Source: Prolixibacter sp. NT017
GTDB lineage: Bacteria > Bacteroidota > Bacteroidia > Bacteroidales > Prolixibacteraceae
NCBI RefSeq assembly: GCF_009617875.1
Contig: NZ_BLAV01000001.1
Span: 1,302,001 to 1,366,000, forward strand
DNA: 64,000 nt
Direction: 5' to 3'
How positions within the stretch are numbered: the stretch's first letter is position 1; each line of letters begins with the position of its first letter. Below are positions 8,820 through 17,139 of this stretch, piece after piece. Both the position numbers and the translations under genes were made by a program. The notes under the pieces were generated by a model. It was not told the origin of the DNA. It did no database searches and saw nothing but the letters and a program-made list of their open reading frames with translations.

Positions 8820-10277
8820 GCCGACTACGGTACCTATTCGGGAAGCTGGGCCAATACCGATGCCTACGATTTGAGCCCGGTAGTCTACGATAAAAACGGG
8901 AACATCAGAAACTTAACCCGGAAGAATTCCAGTGGCGGTAACCGGGAAAGTTTAGGCTATACCTATGCAGGTAACCGGCTTAGCCACATTTCCGGTACGT
9001 ATAATGGAATCTATAAAAGTGGCACTTTCATCTATGACGGCAACGGAAACGCTACCAGCGACGGGCTGCGCGGTTTGACGGTCACTTACTTCGATGAGCT
9101 GAATCTGCCGAAACAGTACTACCAGAATTCCACGAATAAGGTCGACTACACGTATGATGCCGGGGGTAATAAGTGGAGCAAAACAGCTACTGTTTCGGGT
9201 ACTGCTTCTACCACGCTCTACGATGGTACCTTTATTTACGAAAACGGCACCCTGAAGAAGGTGCTGACTTCCGAAGGATACTACGACCCGTCGGCTGGGC
9301 TGTACTATTATTACCTGAAAGACCACCTGGGTAATACCCGCCTAACGTTCCACTACAGTGGCACTACGGCGGTAGTCGACCAGGAGGTTGAGTACTACCC
9401 GTTTGGCAGTCTGTTTACGGAGAACAATCTGGACAAAAATAAGTACCTTTATAACGGTAAGGAATTAAACGACGAGTTCTTTGAAAATTATGATTACGGC
9501 GCCAGGTTCTATGATGCGGAGTTGGGGAGGTTTCATACGATTGATCCACTTGCGGAGAAGTACAGTTTTCAGTCGTCATATCTTTATGGTTGCGACAATC
9601 CAATCCGATTTATCGATTATATGGGGATGAATGGTCAAGAACCAGATGATGACAAAGAACCTTCAGTTTTTTCTATTTCTGACTGGATTAATTCTATGGC
9701 AAATGCATTAGGATTCAATATGAAGAATATGAGTCGAGCCAATACATCTGAAGAGATGGATCAGATTGCCCAGCACAATGAACAGCAAAGTGCAAATTTG
9801 GAAAAAACAGATAGCGGCGTAAAATTAGCAACTGTAGTAGCAACGACAATAGTATCTGCTCCTTTAGTGGTAGCAGCCTCACCGGAATTAGCTCCAGCCA
9901 CAATTTTTAGTACAGAAGGGGCATTTCTTAAAGGAGCTATTAGTACAGGAGTTCAGGTGATTGCAAATGATGGTAAGATTGACCCTCTCACGGTTGCCAC
10001 AGATGCTTTCTTAACACCTGGTGTAGGAAGTGTAATAGATGCTGCTATCGATGTAAAAGTGCAACCAGGAACAGGGGTTTCTATTGATGTTGTTGGTTTA
10101 AATAAAACACCGGAACGAGCCGCATTAGATTTTGTTGCTGGTTATGGTTTTGGGATAGCTAAAAATAAGGCAACAGGAGTAATGTTAAGAAATTCTGAAA
10201 CAGAAGCCCAAAAATACTTTTATGAGATAATGACTGGAACGACCATAGGTGTCGCTGGAACTAAAATAAAAGAATGA
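8820..10277 (+). pseudogene. Orphan RHS tip cassette (core fragment plus alternative toxin)
   Basis: From 8821 to about 9540 this copies 6661-7380 of the full effector with no gap (constant offset 2,160 bp) and near identity. It is a 5'-truncated RHS gene: reading back in frame, a TGA at 8817-8819 immediately precedes the homology, and the only start nearby is a TTG at 8871. It has no signal peptide, so it is probably silent or a donor. The core ends with GRFHTIDPLAEKY and NPIRFIDYMG, closer to the usual family wording than copy 1. The tip (about 9620-10277) is unrelated to the first one: it has a DDDKEPSV segment, a hydrophobic stretch (LATVVATTIVSAPLVVAAS) and a short tail ending KYFYEIMTGTTIG. 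No catalytic motif was recognised. An immunity-like gene overlaps its stop. Confidence 0.75.
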
Positions 10278-10648
10278 TAATGACTAATAAACAAAAGAAA
10301 GTTGCGTTTATCGTAGTGTTAGTACTTGCCTATGCAGTATATATGTTATATTGCGAAGTGACAAGTAGTCGAATAGAGAAACATGGTAGATTTACTGTTG
10401 GCATTGTAACTGATTTTGGAATGAATTTTAGAAATGGCTATACTGTTAATTATGAGTATACAGTTTCTGGAATCCACTACAAAGAGAGTCTACTCGTTTC
10501 AGAGGACTACGATAACATTGTGAAGCATCGATTCTTTATTAAATTTGATCCTGAACAGCCAAAACACAGCAAAATCCTTCTAGATAAGCCAGCTTCATCT
10601 AAATTTTGGAATGTACCATCTGATGGATGGATAAAAATGCCAGAGTAG
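10274..10648 (+). CDS. Small membrane protein, putative immunity for orphan tip (DUF3592-like)
   Basis: A 124-residue protein overlapping the orphan tip stop by ATGA (10274-10277). One N-terminal membrane segment (about residues 9-27, VAFIVVLVLAYAVYMLY) is followed by a soluble domain with YTVNYEYTVSGIHYKES, VSEDYDN and FDPEQPKHSKILL. This order resembles DUF3592-type domains. Coupling to the tip and AT-rich composition suggest it protects against that toxin. The homology is weak and the role is inferred from position. Confidence 0.55.
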   Translation: MIMTNKQKKVAFIVVLVLAYAVYMLYCEVTSSRIEKHGRFTVGIVTDFGMNFRNGYTVNYEYTVSGIHYKESLLVSEDYDNIVKHRFFIKFDPEQPKHSKILLDKPASSKFWNVPSDGWIKMPE

Positions 10649-10677
10649 AGGCATATTTTAATTTATAATTTAAATAG

Positions 10678-10703
10678 AAAGCTCGGTAATGCCGGGCTTT
10701 TTT
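10678..10703 (+). terminator. Intrinsic terminator after second cassette
   Basis: AAAGCTCGG (10678-10686) and CCGGGCTTT (10692-10700) form a stem with one mismatch and a 5-base loop, followed by T residues. Like the first cassette, the second toxin/immunity pair ends in its own terminator. The stretch from here to 10832 is AT-rich and shows nothing else. Confidence 0.75.
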
Positions 10704-10832
10704 GTTTGTTCTTTGTTTGAAATCAGTCAAGTTCTGTAAGCCATACTTGCTCTTAATATCTCATGTTGGCAAATCAATGAAAGCAATAGATTTTTTCTTA
10801 TTATCCTAAAAAAGCTTCAGTAGTTTCAATGC

Positions 10833-11149
10833 GATTACGGCACCTATTCGGGAAGCGGGGCCAATACCAGTGCCTACGATTTGAATCCGGTGGGGTACGA
10901 CAAAAACGGAAATATCACCAGCCTGACCCGGAAGAATTCCGGAGGCAGCAACCGGGAAAGTTTAGGCTATACCTATGCAGGTAACCGGCTTAGCCGCATT
11001 CCGGTACCTACAACAGAATCAGTGACAACGGCAGCTTTGGTTACGACGCTAACGGCAATATGACCAGCGACGGGCTGCGCGGATTGACGGTTACTTACTT
11101 CGATGAGTTGAATCTGCCGAAGCAGTACTACCAGAATTCCACGAATAAG
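10833..11149 (+). pseudogene. Decayed third RHS core fragment
   Basis: A 317-bp remnant of the RHS core that begins at the same core position as the orphan cassette at 8823 (offset 2,010 bp). It carries a one-base deletion near 11000: a TT where copy 2 has TTT, before CCGGTAC. This shifts the frame, and the reading frame stops at 11063. Homology ends abruptly at the sequence AATTCCACGAATAAG, after which unrelated DNA follows with no toxin tip and no immunity gene. It is non-functional as protein but could still act as recombination substrate. Confidence 0.8.
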
Positions 11150-11317
11150 TTTGTTAATACGTAGGACTGCAGAGATAACAACGTGACCATAACCGGGTAA
11201 GACCGGAACAGGAACATAATGAGGCTAAAGGAAACCCGATAGATTGAGAACATAGCTAATCCTGTTACCAAATGCTTAAATCGGATCTTTGGGTTTTCAA
11301 TCTTTTTAGGGAAGAAG

Positions 11318-11353
11318 TACCTTTGTCCCATCATTTTGATGCGTTTCACGCAT
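11318..11353 (+). promoter_or_regulatory. Candidate promoter and palindromic operator for the MFS gene
   Basis: TACCTTTG at 11318-11325 fits the Bacteroidetes -7 consensus TAnnTTTG, with a weak TTTTC about 20 bases upstream. Between it and the ATG at 11372 lies ATGCGT-TTC-ACGCAT (11339-11353), a perfect 6-base inverted repeat that could bind a regulator. Confidence 0.4.
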
Positions 11354-11371
11354 ATCTGAAAAAGACCTGCC

Positions 11372-12511
11372 ATGAGCAAAACCTCCCGTTATCTCACTTC
11401 TGTTCTTTCCATTACGTTAGGAATGCGCCTTTTCTCGATGTCCATTATCATTCCGTTTCTGTCGGTTTATGCATTGAACCTGAAAGGAGGAGCTCCTTGG
11501 CTGACCGGTTATGCATTGGGAATTTTCGGGTTGACACAGGCGGTGTTGCAGATTCCGTTCGGTGCCCTGAGTGATCGCATCGGATACAAAAAGGTGATGG
11601 TAGCGGGTCTGCTAATGCTGATTGCCGGATTGCTCACGGCTGCTTATGCACCCTCGGTTTACTGGCTCATTTTTGCAAGGGCGTTGCAGGGGAGTGGTGC
11701 CATTGTCACGGTAGGGTATTCCTGGATATCGTCGGTGGCAAGTGACGAAACCCGTGACAAGCAGCTGACCCGGCTGGGAGCCGTTCTGGGAACCTTTACC
11801 ATGTTGTCCTATACCATCGGGCCGTTGATTCACATTTTCCTGAAGGTCGACCGGATGTTTGTCTTTTCCGCTGGTTTGATGGTGATTTGCCTTATCTGGG
11901 TACTATTCGGGACGAAGCAGGTTGATCCGAATGTGCGTCGAAGACACCACCAAAAGAAAAAAGGCCAAACGGTGTTCAACCGGAAAACGTTTATGCGGGG
12001 ATTGTTGCTCACAGTCAATAACCTCTTGATGATGGCTTTCTTTTTTATGCTGCCCATTTTGCTGGAAGGGAAGCTCGAAACCAGTCAGATGTGGATGATC
12101 CTGACGCCGGCCATTTTGGTGGCCATGGCTTTTCTGACCTTCTTTTCACGATTGGCATCGAAAGGGAAAGCCAAGCCGGTGATGCTCTTTCTTTATCTGT
12201 TGGAGGGAATTGGATTCCTGTTGCTTTACGGGCAATCGTTTCCCGGAATCATCGCCGGAACGGTCCTTCTCATGACGGGTTCCTTTTCTGTGTCGACCAT
12301 CGTTCCCATGTTGCTAAACCGCGATATTGATAACGAACAGCGGGGAACCGGAAATGGTATCGTAGTTAGCCTGCAGTATTTCGGTTCTTTCCTGGGCGCA
12401 GCCGTAACCGGTTCACTTTGGAGTTTATCTCCAGATATCGCCTTCCTGTTTGCTGGTGTTTTCTCTGTTTTTGGGGTGGTGTTGGTCTTAACCTTTCCGA
12501 AAAGTCGCTAA
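11372..12511 (+). CDS. MFS transporter (drug-efflux-like)
   Basis: A 379-residue integral membrane protein with about twelve hydrophobic segments. It has the MFS loop 2-3 signature as FGALSDRIGYKKVMVAG (about residues 63-79) and an arginine in the next helix (IFARALQGSGAIVTVG). The short N-terminus, short tail and GxLSDRxGxK motif fit the small drug-efflux-like MFS proteins (YajR/MdtG-like). The substrate cannot be told. It stands alone: upstream is the RHS remnant, downstream a convergent gene. A cytosolic His/Lys-rich stretch (VRRRHHQKKKG) lies in the central loop. Confidence 0.85.
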   Translation: MSKTSRYLTSVLSITLGMRLFSMSIIIPFLSVYALNLKGGAPWLTGYALGIFGLTQAVLQIPFGALSDRIGYKKVMVAGLLMLIAGLLTAAYAPSVYWLIFARALQGSGAIVTVGYSWISSVASDETRDKQLTRLGAVLGTFTMLSYTIGPLIHIFLKVDRMFVFSAGLMVICLIWVLFGTKQVDPNVRRRHHQKKKGQTVFNRKTFMRGLLLTVNNLLMMAFFFMLPILLEGKLETSQMWMILTPAILVAMAFLTFFSRLASKGKAKPVMLFLYLLEGIGFLLLYGQSFPGIIAGTVLLMTGSFSVSTIVPMLLNRDIDNEQRGTGNGIVVSLQYFGSFLGAAVTGSLWSLSPDIAFLFAGVFSVFGVVLVLTFPKSR

Positions 12512-12782
12512 AAAACGAACGCTACAATTTTTGTCTTTGGTTCTTGGTGGAAAACTTTGTGCCCCTAGTGGTAAGAAAAACTAACCACAAAGCCCACAAA
12601 GGAGAAACAACGTTCACAAAGTCGTTCGGAAGTTCTTCCAGCCGGTCCTGATCTTATTACCAAAAGCGTGAATCGAAAAGATTGGTTTTTATTCTGGTAC
12701 CGGACAAAGATTCTTCCATTAATGCAAAAAAAGTCACCCGGGCTGAGTGACTTTTCTAATTGGATTTATTTTTTGGGAACGA
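12512..12782. other. Convergent intergenic region with terminator for the YncE-like gene
   Basis: AAAAGTCAC (12729-12737) pairs with GTGACTTTT (12747-12755), with a T-run on the minus strand, so it serves the minus gene ending at 12783 and may work both ways. The rest (12512-12720) has no gene-like content; AACCACAAAGCCCACAAAGG around 12580-12600 is a short direct-repeat-like stretch. Confidence 0.65.
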
Positions 12783-13793
12783 TTAACGCGGTGATACCTC
12801 TAAAATTGTAAATGTTCCCGGTTTCATTTTCGGCCATCGCTCTCCTTTAGCCAATGGATAAAATTCGGCTGTCGGTAAGAAAATATGGTGGTTTTTCTGA
12901 TTAACACACATGGTTCGTGCTCCCCGTTGGGTGGGAACCGTTTCCAATACCTTGAAATGATTTCCGTCTTCGGCAACCACTGTAAGTGTTCCATCTCCGT
13001 TCGAACTGTATGCTCTGTGCAATCCTTCATCGAATGCGGCGCCGTCTGGTCCACTGCCAATCGGTAATGTCTCCGCCACTTTTTGGGTTTTCAGGTCAAA
13101 CACGGTCATCAGATGATTATGGCAAACACTGAACAATTTTCCGGTAGCAAAATCGGCTGCCAGACCGCTGGGCTCTTTTCCGGGGGCAATCGACCAGCTT
13201 TTCTCCAGCTTTAAATCCTTCGCATCGATGCATGCTATCATCGATTTATCTTCGATGTTGACATAAACTTTTCCTTTTTTGTCGGTGACCGAAAACTCGG
13301 GTTTTCCGGGAAGTGGAATGGTTGCAACCACTTTATCAGTAGCAGCATCGATTACCGTGGAACTGGAACTGCCTCCATTGAAGGTAAATACCTTGTTGCT
13401 GAATGGGTCATACAAAATGGCATCGGGATTGGCGCCGGTGACTTTCACTTTTTTGATCACCTTTAAGGTCTTTAAATCAAAGATTGCGACGATCGAATCC
13501 CTTCCGCTGGAGATAAATCCTTTGTTTAGATTCTCTGCCAGGGCAATGCCATGAACACCATCCAGATTTTCGATGGTACCCAAAACGCTACTGTTTTTGG
13601 GGTCAATGACTTGAACAACGTTACCGTGAGAAACGTAGAGATGTCCCTGTGAGTCGACAGTCAGGTAGTCCCAGAAGTTATTTCCGGGCACATGAATCTT
13701 ATTCACGATGCGATACTGACTGGCAGGTTGCGCAAACGTTGAAATTCCTGCAAAGAGGAACATGATTAGAAATAGATGTTTCATCAGTTTCAT
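12783..13793 (-). CDS. Exported YncE/YVTN-family beta-propeller protein
   Basis: A 336-residue protein with a signal peptide (MKLMKHLFLIMFLFAGISTFAQ). The rest consists of repeated blades of the type VVQVIDPKNSSVLGTIENL, IVAIFDLKTLKVIKKVKV, STVIDAATDKVVATIPL and MTVFDLKTQKVAETLPIG, which is the YVTN/YncE seven-bladed pattern. No catalytic motif is visible; proteins of this kind are periplasmic and often of unknown role. It has its own terminator and no operon partner. The 297 bp upstream hold no clear promoter box. Confidence 0.8.
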   Translation of the reverse strand: MKLMKHLFLIMFLFAGISTFAQPASQYRIVNKIHVPGNNFWDYLTVDSQGHLYVSHGNVVQVIDPKNSSVLGTIENLDGVHGIALAENLNKGFISSGRDSIVAIFDLKTLKVIKKVKVTGANPDAILYDPFSNKVFTFNGGSSSSTVIDAATDKVVATIPLPGKPEFSVTDKKGKVYVNIEDKSMIACIDAKDLKLEKSWSIAPGKEPSGLAADFATGKLFSVCHNHLMTVFDLKTQKVAETLPIGSGPDGAAFDEGLHRAYSSNGDGTLTVVAEDGNHFKVLETVPTQRGARTMCVNQKNHHIFLPTAEFYPLAKGERWPKMKPGTFTILEVSPR

Positions 13794-14013
13794 TTTTGAT
13801 TTATTGTTGACTATTTAGATAGGTGTCTGTTAATCTCCTGTTTGATGACCAATGTGCTTTTCTTACTGATTTGTGAGAATGCATCTATTCTTATTCGTCG
13901 GTTTTTGCACTTTTGTTCTTATCAAACTTCGTTAAATTACCAGTCCGGATTTCTTAAATAGTATAAATAAATCTTAATTTTTAATCTGAGAGGTGTAGAA
14001 AGGGAAAAGAAAA

Positions 14014-14050
14014 ATCCCGGGGCAGAACTACTACAAACTGCCGCCGGGAT
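14014..14050 (-). terminator. Intrinsic terminator after the kelch/DUF4907 operon
   Basis: ATCCCGG-GGCAG (14014-14025) pairs with CTGCC-GCCGGGAT (14038-14050), and the minus strand continues into TTTTTCTTTTCCC. It lies 41 bp beyond the DUF4907 stop. The remaining part of 13794-14013 shows no gene. Confidence 0.75.
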
Positions 14051-14090
14051 CGATATGAAATATATGAGCTAATAAAAGGGTCTCGATTGA

Positions 14091-14459
14091 TTATTGCGCC
14101 TTAAAACCGGGGGGAGGTTGGTGAAAACCCTTTGGTAAAACATGAAGTGAATCCAGTTCATTCATGTGTACTGAAGGTAATTTGCCTTTCTCCAATTTAT
14201 CTTTTACCAATTGTCCAACCTTTTGTGCTGCTTCTTTGCTTTGGAACGCTATCTTTCCCGGAAGACCGGGGTAGTAGGTTTGCTCGATGACAGGTTGCCC
14301 GTTGTGCTTAACGAGGTAACCCCACTCGTTATGGTAACGGACAACCTGTACAGCGAATCCTCTTTTCGCTCCATGCTTCTGCACTCCAATAAGAAACAGA
14401 ATTCCTATAGACAGTCCAATCAGTATTTCAGAAATGATGACCGTTTTGCGTTTAGTCAT
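14091..14459 (-). CDS. DUF4907 family membrane-anchored protein
   Basis: I take the ATG at 14459, giving 122 residues (MTKRKTVIISEILIGLSIG), because it overlaps the upstream kelch gene stop by eight bases (ATGACTAA); the more upstream ATG at 14501 would overlap by 50 bases. One N-terminal membrane helix is followed by a small domain with VQVVRYHNEWGYLVKHNGQ and YYPGLPGKIAFQSKEAAQKVG, wording typical of DUF4907. It ends in a His/Pro-rich tail (PKGFHQPPPGF). The function is unknown. Translational coupling suggests it works with the kelch lipoprotein. Confidence 0.75.
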   Translation of the reverse strand: MTKRKTVIISEILIGLSIGILFLIGVQKHGAKRGFAVQVVRYHNEWGYLVKHNGQPVIEQTYYPGLPGKIAFQSKEAAQKVGQLVKDKLEKGKLPSVHMNELDSLHVLPKGFHQPPPGFKAQ

Positions 14460-15471
14460 ATTCGTTATATGTATCATCGGGATGAATACCCCACAAATCA
14501 TCGAAATAGTAACTACTGCTGCGACCAGTAGTGATGTAGCCTACATTACCGATTGCAAAGCCTACCGCTTCGGTGCGGCCACTTCCTTCAAAATCGTGTA
14601 TCTGTTCCCAAAGGTCGGTAGAGGAATTGTATTCCCAGATATCGGTTCCGGCTACTCCCTGACCGCCTGTGGCAACGAAACCACGGTCGCCAATGGCAAA
14701 TGCTACACGGTTCGAACCGGTCATGGCGTAATCGTCGTCGAAGCTCTGGGCTGTTGCATCTGACAACCTGTTTTTTTCCGTCCAGGTATCGGTTGCCGGG
14801 TCATATTCCCAGAAGTCATCTTCGTAAATGCCGTTGTCGACACCGGTACCTACGTATGCTTTTCCGTTAATCACGAAAGCCACAGCATCCCGGCGTTTAC
14901 TTCCACCCACACTGGTCACGTGTTTCCATGTATCGGTTGTCGGGTTGTAGGCATACATATCTTTTAGGTAATTGCCATCATAACCGGTTCCGAGATATCC
15001 TAATGAATCAATACCAAAACCAATGGCTCCATAACGGGCTGTTCCCGGAAAATCGGCTTTTTGGGTCCAGGTGTTGGTTGACGGATCATATTGGTAAAAG
15101 TCTTTCAGTTTTTCAATTCCATCGTAACCTGTTCCAACATATCCTTTATCACCTACAGCAAATCCAACGGCTCCGTTTCGGCCTTCACCAGGAAAATCGG
15201 CACATTGGATCCATGTATTTTTAGCTGGGTCATATGCCCAAAAATCGGTCAGACGGTCGGTACCATCGTAACCTGTTCCAACGTAACCCCGGTCGCCAAT
15301 CGTAAAGCCAACCGCATCACTTCTTGAAACACCCTCGAAATCGGATAACTTCACTGAATTACCTATTAATTCACTATCACTGCTGTTTCCGCAGGAAACC
15401 AGTGTGCCTGAAGCAATCACTAAGAAGGCAAAATACCATACGAATTTTTTCTTACGCATCGGGGAAATCAT
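14452..15471 (-). CDS. Kelch-repeat lipoprotein
   Basis: Up to 339 residues; an alternative start at 15459 (MRKKKFVWYFAF) gives a tighter signal peptide. A lipobox LVSC precedes GNSSDSE, so it is probably an outer-membrane lipoprotein. Six kelch blades follow, each with an AVGFxIGDKGYVGTGYDG phrase and then FWAYDPAxNTWxQxADFPG, predicting a six-bladed propeller. Kelch propellers bind proteins or glycans; the ligand is unknown. It is the first gene of a two-gene unit with DUF4907, transcribed away from the DUF4270 gene. The start of the unit is marked by a -7 box at 15495-15502. Confidence 0.85.
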   Translation of the reverse strand: MISPMRKKKFVWYFAFLVIASGTLVSCGNSSDSELIGNSVKLSDFEGVSRSDAVGFTIGDRGYVGTGYDGTDRLTDFWAYDPAKNTWIQCADFPGEGRNGAVGFAVGDKGYVGTGYDGIEKLKDFYQYDPSTNTWTQKADFPGTARYGAIGFGIDSLGYLGTGYDGNYLKDMYAYNPTTDTWKHVTSVGGSKRRDAVAFVINGKAYVGTGVDNGIYEDDFWEYDPATDTWTEKNRLSDATAQSFDDDYAMTGSNRVAFAIGDRGFVATGGQGVAGTDIWEYNSSTDLWEQIHDFEGSGRTEAVGFAIGNVGYITTGRSSSYYFDDLWGIHPDDTYNEYD

Positions 15472-15494
15472 TTTATCAGTTAATCATTCGAAGG

Positions 15495-15502
15495 CAAACA
15501 TA
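15495..15502 (-). promoter_or_regulatory. Candidate -7 promoter element for kelch gene
   Basis: On the minus strand this reads TATGTTTG, an exact TAnnTTTG match, 24 bases upstream of the first start codon at 15471 (36 from the one at 15459). No convincing -33 element is seen at the expected spacing. Confidence 0.4.
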
Positions 15503-15731
15503 GCCTTGTTGTGGCAGGGCTAAAAACAAAGTAGATGTACAGCCGGCCTTGCTCGACAAAAAGAGGAATTTGGTCGACAAAACGTCAAACACTGGTTTTG
15601 CGGGGATGAAGGAGGCTGTAATAGTAGAAAAATGGCCGTTTGTCTTCTGATTTTGTGTGTTCGTATATTATCGTTTTTCGAACGGTATTTATTCGGTTGC
15701 TTTGTTCGCGAGATTATCCTGAAGATTTGAT

Positions 15732-17126
15732 ATGCGAATGACTGAAAAAGGTAGGAAGAGAACCGGGATCCCCCGAAAATTTGAACATCTGATTTTTCGA
15801 TGGCTGCTCCGTGCTGTGGTAGTTTCCGGCGTAAGCTGGATGATGACAGCCTGCAATGTGGGTTCGAACGAATTTACGATGGGAAGCGAATTTATCGATG
15901 GGGGTTCCACACTTACGATGATTGACACTTTTCAAATTAAGATGTCAACTGTATTAATTGATTCACTGAATACTTCCAATACCGGAACGGCACTGGTTGG
16001 TCATTACGTGGATCCGAATCTGGGCACCGTAACGGCTACTTCCTATTTTGAGTTGGGAATTCCCACTTCATTCTCGGAAAGCAGCGACAATGTTTACGAT
16101 TCGACCGTCGTGATTCTGCGGTACAACGGCTACTATTACGGCGACACAACCCGGTGGCAAACCATTACGGTTCATTCCATCGCAGAGCGTTTGAAAGGTA
16201 ACGAGTGGGACAACGGAATTTATAACAACCGAAACACTCCTTATTCTTCGGAAGTGCTTGGGAGTGTTCACTTTTTAAAAAGAACAGCAGCCAGTGATTC
16301 ATTGGTCATTCCAATAGATGATGCGCTGGGTAGGGATTTCTTTACCAGAATGAACGAAGGTGACGACGATTATATGACTTCCAGTTCCAGTTTAGTCAAT
16401 TACTTTCACGGCCTTGCCATTGTTCCTGATACTACGGAAAGCAATGTGGTTTATGGCTTTAAGGCCGATGCGACCAATCTGGCGATGCGGGTTTATTATC
16501 ACCGGCCCAATGCCAATGGAGACGGGCAGGACGATTATTACGCTGACTTTCCCTATACGTCAGTCGATCCGGCCTATAACCGGATACAGGCCGATCGGAG
16601 CCAAACTTTGCTGAAATCGTTGGTTACCCAGAGGGAAGACATATCATCCACCTCGACGGATGGCGAAACGTTTGTGCAGTGTGGAACCGGGTTAATGACT
16701 AAAATGAGGTTTCCTAGCCTGAATGATATTCAGCTGATTAATCAGCAGGGAATTATCATGAAAGCGGAGTTGGAATTTAGCCCGGTTGTCAATACATATG
16801 ACCCGCAGGCTCTTCCGGATTCTCTTATTCTAATCCAGACCAATAAAGTCAACGCAGCGATCAGCACCCTTACGTCAAGCGATGGAACAACGTTACACCT
16901 TTCCCCTTCCTCGGATGAACTCTATAACGAAAATACCAAATTCACCATCGATATTACCGACTTTATTCAGAATGCATTCAGCGACGGTTTATATAACACC
17001 GAAAACGGATTGTTGATTAGCTGGGGTTCGACTCAGTACCTGAGCCGACTCGACGGGTTGGTTATTCAGGCCGACCAGAAGGTGGAAAACGGACCCAAAC
17101 TGAAGATATATTACATGACTTTCTAA
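15732..17126 (+). CDS. DUF4270 family lipoprotein
   Basis: A 464-residue protein with a basic N-terminus, a hydrophobic segment and the lipobox MTAC (about residue 41), then NVGSNEFTMGSEFIDGG, the typical DUF4270 opening. Further family phrases include LVGHYVDPNLGTVTATSYFEL and VILRYNGYYYGDT. DUF4270 proteins are Bacteroidetes surface or periplasmic lipoproteins of unknown function. The next gene, an outer-membrane barrel, starts 13 bp downstream, so the pair probably forms one unit. The start could also be the second ATG at 15738. Confidence 0.85.
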   Translation: MRMTEKGRKRTGIPRKFEHLIFRWLLRAVVVSGVSWMMTACNVGSNEFTMGSEFIDGGSTLTMIDTFQIKMSTVLIDSLNTSNTGTALVGHYVDPNLGTVTATSYFELGIPTSFSESSDNVYDSTVVILRYNGYYYGDTTRWQTITVHSIAERLKGNEWDNGIYNNRNTPYSSEVLGSVHFLKRTAASDSLVIPIDDALGRDFFTRMNEGDDDYMTSSSSLVNYFHGLAIVPDTTESNVVYGFKADATNLAMRVYYHRPNANGDGQDDYYADFPYTSVDPAYNRIQADRSQTLLKSLVTQREDISSTSTDGETFVQCGTGLMTKMRFPSLNDIQLINQQGIIMKAELEFSPVVNTYDPQALPDSLILIQTNKVNAAISTLTSSDGTTLHLSPSSDELYNENTKFTIDITDFIQNAFSDGLYNTENGLLISWGSTQYLSRLDGLVIQADQKVENGPKLKIYYMTF

Positions 17127-17139
17127 CGACGATAGCAGG

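Noticed and set aside
8871..10277. Orphan tip as an expressed gene starting at TTG 8871
   Set aside because: No signal peptide, no promoter, an in-frame stop at 8817 directly before the homology, and exact core truncation; a silent cassette explains it better.
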